Assembly: GCF_021191705.1 (NCBI RefSeq)
Contig: NZ_JAIWPU010000040.1
Coordinates: forward strand, 1-42,739
Reading direction: 5' to 3'
DNA length: 42,739 bases
Source of the DNA: Proluteimonas flavola
GTDB lineage: Bacteria > Pseudomonadota > Gammaproteobacteria > Xanthomonadales > Xanthomonadaceae
Shown here: positions 28,464 to 36,444 of the stretch, in pieces
How positions within the stretch are numbered: position 1 is the stretch's first letter
How the letters are laid out: every line of letters starts with the position of its first letter
Program-made: the position numbers and the translations under genes
The notes under the pieces: generated by a model
What the model saw: the letters and a program-made list of their open reading frames with translations, nothing else
Databases searched by the model: none
Told to the model about the DNA's origin: nothing

Positions 28464-28793
28464 ATGACCACGATTTCCAACGATCAGATCGGCAGCTTCA
28501 TCGGCCAGGCGTCGATGCACAACGACAACGGCGTCCGCAGCGGCGGCAGGACCGGCGGTGGGAGCTCGTCGAGCTGGTACGAGGCGATGTCGCGCGCGTG
28601 GGGCCAGACCCTCGACCAGCAGGCGACCAAGATCACCAACCTCTCCGATGTCATCGGCCAGGGCGGCGACCAGCCCTCGAACGTGGTCCAGCTGACCGCC
28701 GAGAGCCTGCGCATGCAGTTCCTGTCCAACAACGCCTCCACCTCGCAGAACAGCGTCGGCCAGGCACTCGAGACGCTGGGCCGCAAGCAGTAA
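28464..28793 (+). CDS. Candidate T3SS needle subunit (SctF position), paralogue of 36445-36771
   Basis: 109 residues. A polar, Gly/Ser-rich N-terminus (1-35) is followed by two predicted helices: SSWYEAMSRAWGQTLDQQATKITNLS and LTAESLRMQFLSNNASTSQNSVGQALETLGRKQ. The gene sits exactly where the needle gene lies in sctD-F-I-J-K-L operons such as prgHIJK-orgAB, and size and helix-turn-helix build fit a needle protein. Sequence similarity to known needles is weak, so a filament, tip or translocator role is possible. AAGGAG lies 7 bases before the ATG. A divergent paralogue is encoded in the accessory island. Confidence 0.55.
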   Translation: MTTISNDQIGSFIGQASMHNDNGVRSGGRTGGGSSSSWYEAMSRAWGQTLDQQATKITNLSDVIGQGGDQPSNVVQLTAESLRMQFLSNNASTSQNSVGQALETLGRKQ

Positions 28794-28829
28794 GCGACTC
28801 CCGCAGACAACAGCAGCAAGGAGAAGATC

Positions 28830-29252
28830 ATGGTCGACGCGATCCAGGCCGCGGGGCTCGAAGCCGCGGCACAGGGGGCATCGGGTGCCGGCGCACACCA
28901 GCCGGTGGCCGCCGCGTACGAGGTCGGACAGTTCGCACAGGCGATGGATCGCGCAGGCACGGGTTCCGCCGCTGCGGCCAATGCGCCGCAGGGTGTCGCC
29001 AGTGTCGGCGCATCGGAGCCTTCCGAAGGTGTCCGCATGTTGATGTCGGCGATGGACAACCTCAACGGCGGTGCATCGAGCATCCAGGACCTCGCCAAGA
29101 CGATGACCCAGAACACCGGTGAACTCACGCCGGGCCAGGTCATCGAGATGACGATGAAGTCGCACCACTTCCTGTTCCAGTGCGAAATGACTTCGAACGT
29201 CGCCAACCGGACGTCCGACGGCATCCAGCAGCTGTTCCGCCAGCAGTCCTGA
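28830..29252 (+). CDS. sctI: T3SS inner-rod protein SctI (EscI/YscI/HrpB family)
   Basis: 140 residues. The C-terminal third, GELTPGQVIEMTMKSHHFLFQCEMTSNVANRTSDGIQQLFRQ, matches the SctI inner-rod family. That region forms the helix that anchors the rod to the export gate. The Ala/Gly-rich N-terminus is poorly conserved, as is typical. An AAGGAG site precedes the ATG. It sits between the needle-slot gene and sctJ. Confidence 0.88.
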   Translation: MVDAIQAAGLEAAAQGASGAGAHQPVAAAYEVGQFAQAMDRAGTGSAAAANAPQGVASVGASEPSEGVRMLMSAMDNLNGGASSIQDLAKTMTQNTGELTPGQVIEMTMKSHHFLFQCEMTSNVANRTSDGIQQLFRQQS

Positions 29253-29268
29253 TCGAGAGGTGACCGGC

Positions 29269-30060
29269 ATGCGCGTTTCGAATATATGCGTATCCAAACG
29301 ATGGTCCGCGTGGATGGGCATGCTGCTCGCCTGCCTGCTGCTTGCCGGTTGCGGCGGTACCGCGCTCTACAGTGCCGTGGACGAGCGCCAGGCCAACGAG
29401 ATGATGGGCGCGCTCATCGGCTCGGGCATCCAGGCGCAGAAGAAGCCGTCGGCAACCAAGGTCGGTTGGGACGTGTTCGTCTCCGAGGGCGACATTCCGC
29501 AGGCGATGGCCGTGCTCGGTTCGCGCGGTCTGCCGCGGCAGAACTACCAGAACCTCGGCGACATCTTCAAGAAGGAAGGTTTCGCATCGTCGGCCACCGA
29601 CGAGCGCGGGCGCTATCTGCACGCGCTGCAGCAGGAGATCACGCAGACGCTGACGATGCTGCCGGGCGTTGCGCAGGCGCGCGTGCATCTGGCATTGCCC
29701 GAACGCGATCCGCTGGGCGGCTCGAACGGCAAGACGTCGGCCGCGGTGTGGATCTTCGAGCAGCCGGGCGCCAACGTCCGCGACCGCGAAGCCGACATCA
29801 AGATCGTGGTCAAGGACGGCGTCGAAGGCCTGACCGACATCAACCAGGTCTCGGTGAAGTTCGTCTCGATGCCGGCGCCGCCGGACGCCACGTCGTCGAC
29901 GGGTACCGCGATGGCGCTGTCGGCCGTGAGCCCGATGGCGATCGTCATCGCCGCGCTGGTCGTCGCGTTGCTGGCCGTTGCGTTCGCCTTCGCCGGACGG
30001 CTGAAGGCCCGCAAGCCCGTGGCCGCGGAGAAGGCCCCGCCGGCACGCTGGCAGGGCTGA
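29269..30060 (+). CDS. sctJ: T3SS inner-membrane ring lipoprotein SctJ
   Basis: 263 residues, YscJ/PrgK/HrcJ family. The lipoprotein signal ends LLACLLLAGC with the lipid cysteine at 28. Ring-building modules follow (ALYSAVDERQANEMMGALIGSGIQAQK, then LPRQNYQNLGDIFKKEGFASSATDERGRYLHALQQEI, and VAQARVHLALPERDP). A C-terminal membrane helix (VSPMAIVIAALVVALLAVAFAFA) and basic tail end it. The ATG at 29269 is preferred over the GTG at 29260 because the GAGAGG site then lies 8 bases upstream. Confidence 0.94.
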   Translation: MRVSNICVSKRWSAWMGMLLACLLLAGCGGTALYSAVDERQANEMMGALIGSGIQAQKKPSATKVGWDVFVSEGDIPQAMAVLGSRGLPRQNYQNLGDIFKKEGFASSATDERGRYLHALQQEITQTLTMLPGVAQARVHLALPERDPLGGSNGKTSAAVWIFEQPGANVRDREADIKIVVKDGVEGLTDINQVSVKFVSMPAPPDATSSTGTAMALSAVSPMAIVIAALVVALLAVAFAFAGRLKARKPVAAEKAPPARWQG

Positions 30061-30063
30061 TCC

Positions 30064-30687
30064 ATGTCGCTGGATGCGCTGCTCGCCGAGGTCGATCCTC
30101 GCTGGCAAGGCGCCGGCGAAGACGGTCTGGATGAGGCATTGTTGCAGCGCGCCCGGTCCAGCCGGCTCGGTCGCCGGCTGCTTGCGGGCGCACTTGCGGA
30201 CGGGCCGGCTGCGCACCTGCTGGCGCCCTCGCCCGAAGGGTTTGCGGTTCTGATCGCGCGCTGGAATCGTGCGCGGCTGAGCGGACTGCATCGCGATCTC
30301 GGTGTGCTGGCCTACGCGCCGGCGATCCGCGCCGAAGTCGGACGCGATGCGGTCAAGCGCATCAAGGCGGTGCTGGGCAGCAGCTATCTGTTGGCGCTCG
30401 ACCGCAGCGTTTGGGACGCGAAGGTCGATGCACCGCTGCAGAGTCGGCTCGCATCGACACTCGCCGCGGCCCTGGCCGGCGGCGATGCCTTCGGTCCGCG
30501 TCTGTTCGAAGCGCTCGAACTGCAGGGACGCGCCGAACTGCAGGCCTGGGCACGCCTGCGCGAACCGGCGCTCGCCGACTGGGCGCAGCTGGTCTACCCG
30601 CCGGGCGAACTGCCGTCGGCGCATCTGCCGGAAAAGCCGTTGCTCATCGTCCACACGCATCACCAGAATCGCGCCGTCGCCACTTGA
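30064..30687 (+). CDS. sctK: Probable T3SS sorting-platform accessory protein SctK
   Basis: 207 residues, soluble, rich in Ala, Leu and Arg. No strong motif is visible, but the order sctJ-this-sctL is the position of SctK (OrgA, MxiK, HrpD/YscK), a cytosolic adaptor joining the SctD ring to SctQ. The LGVLAYAPAIRAEVGRDAVKRIKAVLGSSYLLALDRSVW segment resembles the family core. It begins 3 bases after the sctJ stop. Confidence 0.62.
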   Translation: MSLDALLAEVDPRWQGAGEDGLDEALLQRARSSRLGRRLLAGALADGPAAHLLAPSPEGFAVLIARWNRARLSGLHRDLGVLAYAPAIRAEVGRDAVKRIKAVLGSSYLLALDRSVWDAKVDAPLQSRLASTLAAALAGGDAFGPRLFEALELQGRAELQAWARLREPALADWAQLVYPPGELPSAHLPEKPLLIVHTHHQNRAVAT

Positions 30688-30710
30688 TCCATTCCCGCTC
30701 CGGAGCCTGC

Positions 30711-31382
30711 ATGCCGATCCCAGACGCCGCATCCGCCACGCCCGTCCGACGCGTACCCGGCGCCGCGGTGGTGTTCGAACGTCGCGAATTCCACCGGGGC
30801 GTCTCGGCGCCGATCGTGCGCGCGGCGGAGTGGCGATCGCTGGCCGAACTCGACACCCTGCTCGCGCGGGTCAATGCGCTCTACGACGAGGCGCAGGCCG
30901 AAGTGCAGAAGGCGCGCGAGCAGGGCTATGCGGAAGGGTTCGCGGAAGGCCTGGAGCGCGTGAAGCAGCAGATGACCGAACAACTCGCCTCGCTCAACGA
31001 ACGTCGCGCGCGCGTGCTGGGCGATGCGGTCGGCCGTATCGGCGATCTCGCCTGCGCGATCGTCGCCCGCATCGCACCGGACTTCGATGCGTCCACGGTC
31101 GTGCCGGCGCTGGTGATGCGCGCGGTCGAATCCGCGCAGGCGGAACAGTTCCTGATGATCCGCGTGCATCCCGATGCGCGCGAAGGCGTCGAGCAGGGTC
31201 TCGGCGCCGTGCGCCAGGCGCATCCGGGTGTCGGCGTGATCGAACTGGTCGACGACGAGAGCCTGGATCCGCTGAGCTGCGTGGTGGTCTCGGAAGCCGG
31301 TGAAGTACGCGCCGGCGTCAGCCAGCAGATCGAGGCGATCCGCACGGCGCTGGCGCAGGCGAGCGCGGCGGCGAGCGCATGA
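30711..31382 (+). CDS. sctL: T3SS ATPase regulator/stator SctL
   Basis: 223 residues. A central helix-rich part ([47 protein letters not shown]) precedes a FliH/HrpE-like C-terminal domain ending [39 protein letters not shown]. This pattern (late DxxLxPxxCxxxSxxGxVdAsxxxQLxxL) is that of SctL, which tethers the SctN ATPase to SctQ. Its stop overlaps the sctN ATG by 4 bases (ATGA). Confidence 0.9.
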   Translation: MPIPDAASATPVRRVPGAAVVFERREFHRGVSAPIVRAAEWRSLAELDTLLARVNALYDEAQAEVQKAREQGYAEGFAEGLERVKQQMTEQLASLNERRARVLGDAVGRIGDLACAIVARIAPDFDASTVVPALVMRAVESAQAEQFLMIRVHPDAREGVEQGLGAVRQAHPGVGVIELVDDESLDPLSCVVVSEAGEVRAGVSQQIEAIRTALAQASAAASA

Positions 31383-32737
31383 ATCCCGAACCCGCCCTGT
31401 CCCTGCTCGACGATTCCGGCGCCAGCGCCGTCGTCCGCGATCCGCTGCTGCATGCGCTCGGGCAGGTCCAGGCGATCGAGCGCGTGGGCCGCGTCAGCGA
31501 GGCCTACGGCACGCTGATCAAGGCGACCGGACTGCGCGCGGCGATCGGCGAGCTCTGCTATCTGCGCAATCCCGGCAACAGCGATTTCGAACTGGCGGCC
31601 GAAGTGGTCGGCGTCGCGCGGCAGCACACGCTGCTGACGCCGCTCGGCCCGCTCGATGGCATCGCGTCGACCACCGAGGTCTACGCCACCGGCAAGCAGG
31701 CGTCGGTGCCGGTCGGTGAAGGGCTGCTCGGGCGGGTGCTCGATGCGCACGGCGCGCCGATCGACGGCAAGGGTTCGCTGGGCGCGACGGTCGACGCGCC
31801 GATCTATGCCGCGTCGCCCAATCCGCTGTCGCGCAAGCTGATCGATCGTCCGTTCTCGACCGGCGTGCGCGCGATCGATGCGGTGATGACGGCGGGCGAG
31901 GGCCAGCGTATCGGCATCTTCGCCGTCGCCGGCGGCGGCAAGAGCACGTTGCTGGGCATGCTGGCCCGTGGCGGCGATGCCGACGTCAACGTCATCGTGC
32001 TGGTCGGCGAGCGTGGCCGCGAGGTCAACGAATTCATCAGCGACAACCTCGGCGCCGAAGGTCTGGCGAAGTCGATCGTCGTCGTCGCCACCTCCGACCG
32101 CCCCGCACTCGAGCGCAGCCGCGCGGCATGGGTGGGCACCGCGATCGCCGAACATTTCCGCGATCAGGGCAAGCGCGTGCTGCTGCTGGTCGATTCGGTC
32201 ACGCGTTTCGCGCGCGCGCTGCGCGACGTGGGTCTGGCGATCGGCGAGCCGCCGGCGCGTCGTGGTTTTCCGCCTTCGGTCTTCAGCGAAATGCCGAAGC
32301 TGTTCGAACGTGCGGGCAACAACGACAAGGGTTCGATCACCGCGTTCTATACCGTACTGGCCGAGGACGAGGACGGCGGCGATCCGATCGTCGAGGAAGT
32401 GCGTTCGATCCTCGATGGTCACATCGTGCTGTCGCGCAAGCTCGCCGCCGCCTACCACTACCCGGCGATCGACGTGCTGACCAGCCTCAGCCGGACGATG
32501 CCGCGCGTGGTCGACACGCCGCATCTGCGCGCGGCCGGCCAGCTGCGCAAGTATCTGGCCAAGCATCAGGACATCGAACTTTTGCTGCAGCTCGGCGAGT
32601 ACAAGCGCGGCACCGATCCCGATGCCGACATCGCGATCGAGAAGATCGGGCCGATCCGCACCCTGCTGCAGCAGTCCGAACACGAACTCGTGCCGTTCGA
32701 GACCTCGTCCGGCGCGCTGCGGAAGCTGTTCGGATGA
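31379..32737 (+). CDS. sctN: T3SS ATPase SctN
   Basis: A 452-residue cytosolic hexameric ATPase that unloads chaperones and helps unfold substrates. The N-terminal beta domain ([25 protein letters not shown]) precedes the P-loop AGGGKST (184-190). [13 protein letters not shown], the Walker [22 protein letters not shown] and the Q-loop/finger region [22 protein letters not shown] follow, all as in YscN/HrcN. The C-terminal domain ends [14 protein letters not shown]. Both neighbours overlap it by 4 bases, indicating coupled translation. Confidence 0.96.
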   Translation: MNPEPALSLLDDSGASAVVRDPLLHALGQVQAIERVGRVSEAYGTLIKATGLRAAIGELCYLRNPGNSDFELAAEVVGVARQHTLLTPLGPLDGIASTTEVYATGKQASVPVGEGLLGRVLDAHGAPIDGKGSLGATVDAPIYAASPNPLSRKLIDRPFSTGVRAIDAVMTAGEGQRIGIFAVAGGGKSTLLGMLARGGDADVNVIVLVGERGREVNEFISDNLGAEGLAKSIVVVATSDRPALERSRAAWVGTAIAEHFRDQGKRVLLLVDSVTRFARALRDVGLAIGEPPARRGFPPSVFSEMPKLFERAGNNDKGSITAFYTVLAEDEDGGDPIVEEVRSILDGHIVLSRKLAAAYHYPAIDVLTSLSRTMPRVVDTPHLRAAGQLRKYLAKHQDIELLLQLGEYKRGTDPDADIAIEKIGPIRTLLQQSEHELVPFETSSGALRKLFG

Positions 32738-33222
32738 AACGTTATCCGCTGCAGACGCTGCTGCAGCTGCGCGAACACCGCACCGAAGCGGCGCGTCTTG
32801 TCGTGCTGGAGAAGCAGCGCGCGCTGCAGCAGTGCATCGAAGCCTGCACGCGCGTGCAGGGCGAGCTGACGGATCTGGAGCGCGACCGCAGCGGGCATCG
32901 CGCGCGTCTGCTCGATCCGCCGCCATCCGGCGTGCCCTGGCCGGCGGCGCTGACCCAGCGCGAGGCGCATATCGATCTGCTCGGCGAGCAGATCGTCGGT
33001 GCGCAGCAGCGGCTGTCGAAGGCCCAGGACGCCGTGCGCCAGGCCGAGACCGTGTTGCAGGAAGCGCGCGATGCGTTCTTCCGCGCCAAAGGCCGGCAGG
33101 ATGCACTGGAGAAGCGCCGCGACCTGTGGAAGCGCGAGCAGCGTGGCCTGTTCGAGCGGCAGGAAGAGGCGACCAACGAGGACCTGATGCAGGCGCGCTA
33201 CATGGCGGCGCGCCAGCAGTAG
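32734..33222 (+). CDS. sctO: T3SS stalk protein SctO
   Basis: 162 residues, almost wholly a charged alpha-helical coiled coil, starting [37 protein letters not shown] and ending [31 protein letters not shown]. SctO (YscO, FliJ-like) is the central stalk linking SctN to SctV. The position between sctN and sctP, size and coiled-coil build all fit. It overlaps sctN by 4 bases. Confidence 0.85.
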   Translation: MKRYPLQTLLQLREHRTEAARLVVLEKQRALQQCIEACTRVQGELTDLERDRSGHRARLLDPPPSGVPWPAALTQREAHIDLLGEQIVGAQQRLSKAQDAVRQAETVLQEARDAFFRAKGRQDALEKRRDLWKREQRGLFERQEEATNEDLMQARYMAARQQ

Positions 33223-33244
33223 GCACGGACACGAGGAGACGACG

Positions 33245-33967
33245 ATGAGCGTACAGCGCAACGATTCCGCTTCCAGGCCGCCGGACCAGGCCGCGCGCAA
33301 CCGTCAGGTCGACCGCGAAGCCAAGGCCGATGCCAAGGACACGCCGCCGCGCGAACGCGTCGACCAGTTCCGCTCGATGCTGGAACAGGCACGTGGCGGG
33401 ATGGCGGGCCTGCAGGGCGAATCCGAACTGGCCGGCGGCGGGCCCCAAGGTGAAGGCGAACTGCAGGAAGGCGAGATGGCGGAACTCGCCAGCCGCCAGG
33501 AAGCCTTCAAGGCGCGCCAGTCCCTGTCGGACGTCGTCGATGCACGCACGTTCCGCCAGCAGCACGAGCACGGCTTCGGATCACAGCATGCGCAGGGCAT
33601 GGAGTCGGCCGCGATGCTGCAGGCGCAGATGGCGCTGCGCGACGGCGCCCCCGCGGCTGCACCCGCTGCCGCCGCGTCCAATGCCGGCCAGCTGTTCGAC
33701 ATGATGGAAAAGCACGTGCGGCAGATGGCGGTGCACGATGCCCGCGATCCCGGTGGAGACGGACAGGTGCTGCTGCGCATGGCCGATGCCACGCTGCCCG
33801 GCACCGACCTGCTGCTGAGCAAGAGCGCCGACGGATGGGTGCTGCGCGCCGACAGCCGCTCGCGCGAAAGCTTCGATGCGATCCGCGAGGCGGGGCCGCA
33901 ACTGGCCAGGCGTTTCGCCGAACAGAATCTCGGCGCGCTGACGATCGACCCGCACTACCACGGTTGA
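33245..33967 (+). CDS. sctP: Probable T3SS needle-length regulator SctP
   Basis: 240 residues. The N-terminal two thirds are polar, with Gly/Glu/Gln/Ala-rich disordered segments. The last 80 residues (GGDGQVLLRMADATLPGTDLLLSKSADGWVLRADSRSRESFDAIREAGPQLARRFAEQNLGALTID) resemble the C-terminal substrate-switch domain of SctP/YscP/FliK. Place after sctO supports it. It starts 22 bases after sctO and is the last gene of the core operon. Since SctP acts on SctU, whose gene is not here, its partner must be encoded elsewhere. Confidence 0.75.
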   Translation: MSVQRNDSASRPPDQAARNRQVDREAKADAKDTPPRERVDQFRSMLEQARGGMAGLQGESELAGGGPQGEGELQEGEMAELASRQEAFKARQSLSDVVDARTFRQQHEHGFGSQHAQGMESAAMLQAQMALRDGAPAAAPAAAASNAGQLFDMMEKHVRQMAVHDARDPGGDGQVLLRMADATLPGTDLLLSKSADGWVLRADSRSRESFDAIREAGPQLARRFAEQNLGALTIDPHYHG

Positions 33968-34025
33968 CGCATCAGTCTCTGCGCCGCCTCCATGCGAGGC
34001 GGATCTGCGGTATGTCCGATACGCC

Positions 34026-34688
34026 TCAGTCCTGCGCCGGTTCCGCATCGCGCGGGTCGGCCCGCCGCGGCCGCAGGCCGCGCCAATCCTCGCGCGCCAT
34101 GCGGAAGCGGCGCGCCGGATTGCCGAACTGTTCGCCCGATTCGATCTCGTGGAATCCCAGACGCAGCAACAACGGCGGTACCGATCGGTTCTCCGGCGCG
34201 CACTGCGCGATCAGCGCGGGCAATTGCAGCGTCTCGAACGCTTGCGTGCACAAGGTCGCGCCGCCTTCGATCGCATAGCCGCGGCCCCAGGCCGACGGCA
34301 GCAGGCGCACGCCGATCGCGATATCGCCCGCATCGCCACTGGGCGTCAGCGAGAACAGGCCGATGAAGCGGCCCGCCCGATCGCGCGTATGCCACAGCCC
34401 GAGGCCCGGCCGCTCGCGATAGAGCTTGTTGGCCCACACGACCAGGCCGGTCGCATCGTCGAGCGTGGCGATCGGATCGTCGAGCAGCATCCGGGTGACG
34501 CGTTCTTCGCGGCCGAGCTGCAATAGATCGATCACGTGCCGGAACGCGAATCCGTGCAGCCGCAAACGACGAGATCGCAGGTGCTCCTCCGTTTGATAGT
34601 CACGCCCGTCCGGAGGCAGATCGTCGCGAGAGAATGCTGGCGGTGCGGGATCCTCAGGAGGCACAGGCGTCATGGGTGTTGTCGGCAT
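34026..34688 (-). CDS. GNAT family N-acetyltransferase (RimJ/RimL-type)
   Basis: 220 residues with the GNAT fold: LRLHGFAFRHVIDLL, FIGLFSLTPSGDAGDIAIGVRLLPSAWGRGYAIEGGATLC (acetyl-CoA loop RGYAIEG), then ALIAQCAPENRSVPPLLLRLGFHE. The pattern resembles acetyltransferases of the RimJ/RimL type that modify protein N-termini or small molecules; the substrate is unknown. It is convergent with sctP (58 bases between stops) and divides the core T3SS operon from the accessory island. No link to secretion is seen. Confidence 0.82.
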   Translation of the reverse strand: MPTTPMTPVPPEDPAPPAFSRDDLPPDGRDYQTEEHLRSRRLRLHGFAFRHVIDLLQLGREERVTRMLLDDPIATLDDATGLVVWANKLYRERPGLGLWHTRDRAGRFIGLFSLTPSGDAGDIAIGVRLLPSAWGRGYAIEGGATLCTQAFETLQLPALIAQCAPENRSVPPLLLRLGFHEIESGEQFGNPARRFRMAREDWRGLRPRRADPRDAEPAQD

Positions 34689-34731
34689 GCCTTGTTATAG
34701 CGCGGGTTTCTCAAAGCTGTGAGATATATGA

Positions 34732-34763
34732 CTAGGGCAGACCCTAGATGGGGTACGACCTAG
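34732..34763 (+). promoter_or_regulatory. CTAGG box 1 (tandem pair)
   Basis: CTAGGGCAGACCCTAG (34732-34747) is a near-perfect palindrome of the form CTAGG-N6-CCTAG. A weaker copy, ATGGGGTACGACCTAG, follows directly at 34748-34763. A possible -10 (TGCAAT at 34776) lies 28 bases after the first box, and the ATG at 34883 about 120 bases after the second. It belongs to a set with 35611, 36340 and 40498. Confidence 0.55.
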
Positions 34764-34882
34764 CTGTCGAAGCCATGCAATGGGAAGACACTTCGTTTGC
34801 AGTCGCGTTGGCCCGTTTCATCCGGAACGTCGATGCGCATAGACCCAAATGTTGTTTCTTTTCAATCCAAAGGAGTTTCATC

Positions 34883-35110
34883 ATGTCCAGCGACGTCTTC
34901 TCCGGTATCGGTTCTCTGGTCGGCACCGCTCTTGGTGGCCCGCTCGGCAGCATCGTCGGCAACCTGCTTGGCGATCTGGTCGGTCAGCTGTTCGATTCCG
35001 CCCTCAGCGGTCTGTTCGATGGCCTGGGTCTGCCGCAGTCGGCGCAGGATGCTGTCAGCGAAGGCTTCAAGGGCGGCTTCAACTTCAACTTCAACGTCGG
35101 CGGCAAGTAA
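34883..35110 (+). CDS. Small Gly-rich hydrophobic protein, candidate T3SS substrate
   Basis: 75 residues, not recognised. It is an amphipathic, Gly/Leu-rich sequence with repeated GxxxG-like spacing (SGIGSLVGTALGGPLGSIVGNLLGDLVGQLFDSALSGLFDGL) and an aromatic C-terminus (GFKGGFNFNFNVGGK). There is no Sec signal or charged anchor. A strong AAGGAG lies 8 bases before the ATG. Composition suggests membrane insertion or self-association, as in translocators or small pore-formers, but this is inference. It carries a CTAGG box upstream and is followed after 3 bases by an acidic helical gene that could be its chaperone. Confidence 0.6.
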   Translation: MSSDVFSGIGSLVGTALGGPLGSIVGNLLGDLVGQLFDSALSGLFDGLGLPQSAQDAVSEGFKGGFNFNFNVGGK

Positions 35111-35113
35111 TCG

Positions 35114-35416
35114 ATGCAGCACGACCAGCAGGCCCAGCGTCAGGCGTGGATCGATGGACTCGCGCAGCTCCGGCAGCAGGGTGCGATCGATGCGGACGAC
35201 GAGAACACGCTCATCCGGCATATGGATGAGCGTCTGGAAGCGGTGCAGGTCGAGCTCAAGGCGCTGGTGCCCGAGTACGAAGAACGCGTGGAACGCGACG
35301 GTAGAGAGGCTGCGGATGCCTGGCTCGGCCAGCGCTCCCGAGAGATGGGGGAGCGGGAAGGTGCCGACGCAAGACGGATGGTGGACTCGCTGACGTCTGC
35401 AAGAAGCGATGCCTGA
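35114..35416 (+). CDS. Acidic helical protein with EYxxRVERDGxExAxAW motif
   Basis: 100 residues, not recognised. It is predicted all-helical and strongly charged. LRQQGAIDADDENTLIRHMDERLEAV resembles LREQRDIDAASRESMLARMDEAL in the protein at 35772. PEYEERVERDGREAADAWL is shared with the exported protein at 36986 (TEYLQRVERDGVESAKAWA). Size, charge and place behind a small hydrophobic gene would suit a type III chaperone, though no chaperone family is identified. A strong terminator follows. Confidence 0.6.
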   Translation: MQHDQQAQRQAWIDGLAQLRQQGAIDADDENTLIRHMDERLEAVQVELKALVPEYEERVERDGREAADAWLGQRSREMGEREGADARRMVDSLTSARSDA

Positions 35417-35450
35417 GCGGATCGGAACTTTCATTCCAACCGTGAAATAC

Positions 35451-35480
35451 AAACGGGGCCGCGGAAACGCGGCCCCGTTT
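35451..35480 (+). terminator. Rho-independent terminator
   Basis: AAACGGGGCCGCG-GAAA-CGCGGCCCCGTTT is a 13-bp perfect stem with a GAAA tetraloop, 34 bases after the stop at 35416. It ends the 34883-35416 two-gene unit. Confidence 0.85.
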
Positions 35481-35541
35481 GCTTCTGGTGCGAAGCAGAC
35501 GCTGCAACCAGACAAGCGCGCGCGGGATCCGTCATGCCGCA

Positions 35542-35614
35542 CTAGTGTCGCGTCCCGCATCAGATGTCGCAGTCTGCGCGTCGAGGGCAAGTGCAGACCG
35601 GCATCTGATGCTAG
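35542..35614. repeat. MITE-like element C, internally deleted copy
   Basis: The left end CTAGTGTCGCGTCCCGCATC is the same as at 36182. The right end retains CATCTGATG but lacks the 12 bases CGGGACGCGACA before the terminal CTAG. Both flanks are CTAG, consistent with a target duplication. The right CTAG is also the first half of CTAGG box 2. Confidence 0.7.
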
Positions 35615-35626
35615 GGGCGCACCTAG
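35611..35626 (+). promoter_or_regulatory. CTAGG box 2
   Basis: CTAGGGGCGCACCTAG has the form CTAGG-N6-CCTAG. The following 16 bases (ATGCGGTGCGCGTCCC) resemble the weaker second unit of box 1. It lies 145 bases before the gene at 35772. TGATCA, at 35652, is at about the same distance (25 bases) as the putative -10 in the other copies. Confidence 0.5.
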
Positions 35627-35771
35627 ATGCGGTGCGCGTCCCGGGGCTGCATGATCAGGCCAGGTCATATGACGCGTTCGTCATATGCGATCGATCTAAT
35701 CTGGCGCTTCGTATCATCGCATCGCGCTCCGGTCCGGTGTGCGCACGCCAACTCAAGAGGAATCGTCCCTT

Positions 35772-36185
35772 ATGTCAGCCGCATCTTCCCAGGACACCGA
35801 CTTCGCCGCATTGCGGGCTTCGCTGTTGAGCAGGTTCGAGGCCGAGTTGCGGGAACAGCGCGACATCGATGCTGCGAGCCGCGAAAGCATGCTGGCGCGC
35901 ATGGATGAGGCACTCCAGCAACAGGGTCAATCGGGCACAGGCGACGCATCCGCAGGGGATGTGCGTGCCGAGGTGACCGAAGCGATCCAGATGCTCAATC
36001 AACACGGCCTGCTCGACAGCGCCGGCGGCGAGGAAGTGGAGCGTGCGTTCACCCAGGTCTACAGCGTGTTCGAGAACGACGCGGTCAATCGCGCGCTCGA
36101 GTTCGCACGTATCTCCCGCGAGAACGGCGAAGACGCTGCGCGCGCATGGTTGGCGCTGAATGCGGCGCCTGCGTCGGCTGCCTAG
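35772..36185 (+). CDS. Acidic helical accessory protein, relative of 35114-35416
   Basis: 137 residues, not recognised, acidic and helical. Two segments repeat the theme of the 100-residue neighbour: LREQRDIDAASRESMLARMDEALQQQG near the N-terminus, and ISRENGEDAARAWLALN at the C-terminus. MLNQHGLLDSAGGEEVERAF lies between. This suggests duplication of a chaperone-like or adaptor module. The ATG follows AAGAGGA by about 8 bases. The stop codon TAG is part of the CTAG that begins MITE element C; before insertion it would have been the first half of box 3. Confidence 0.6.
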   Translation: MSAASSQDTDFAALRASLLSRFEAELREQRDIDAASRESMLARMDEALQQQGQSGTGDASAGDVRAEVTEAIQMLNQHGLLDSAGGEEVERAFTQVYSVFENDAVNRALEFARISRENGEDAARAWLALNAAPASAA

Positions 36186-36343
36186 TGTCGCGTCCCGCAT
36201 CAGATGCCGGTCTGCACGTGCCCTCGGCGCGCATCGCCGCGTTGCCCGGCTTGCCAAGACGGTCGGTATTGGCTGCGCCAGGCGCCTTGCGCTGCACGCC
36301 GATTGCGGCGCGCAGCGACATCTGGTGCGGGACGCGACACTAG
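36182..36343. repeat. MITE-like element C, full copy (162 bp)
   Basis: The 25-bp terminal inverted repeats begin CTAGTGTCGCGTCCCGCATC; the right end is the complement with one mismatch. There is no coding capacity. Both ends are CTAG, so it probably inserted into a CTAG site with a 4-bp duplication, as IS5-group elements do (inference). It separates the stop of the gene at 35772 from the box at 36340. Its TAGTGTCGYGTC core is shared with element B. Confidence 0.85.
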
Positions 36344-36355
36344 GGTACGCCCCAG
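36340..36355 (+). promoter_or_regulatory. CTAGG box 3
   Basis: CTAGGGTACGCCCCAG has the form CTAGG-N6-CCCAG and is followed by CTTTCGACC. It lies 89 bases before the ATG at 36445. TATCAA at 36383 is a possible -10, 27 bases downstream. Confidence 0.55.
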
Positions 36356-36444
36356 CTTTCGACCGGCATCGCCGGCATGCAGTATCAAGCCATGGACGAA
36401 AACCGTCCCCCGGATTCCTTTCAACCACGTATGGAGTCATCCCA

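Noticed and set aside
19412..33967. Reading the cluster as flagellar because of the FliO-like gene
   Set aside because: SctD with an FHA-type domain, SctJ lipoprotein of injectisome size, SctI and the prgHIJK-like order indicate a non-flagellar T3SS; there is no hook, ring or flagellin gene.
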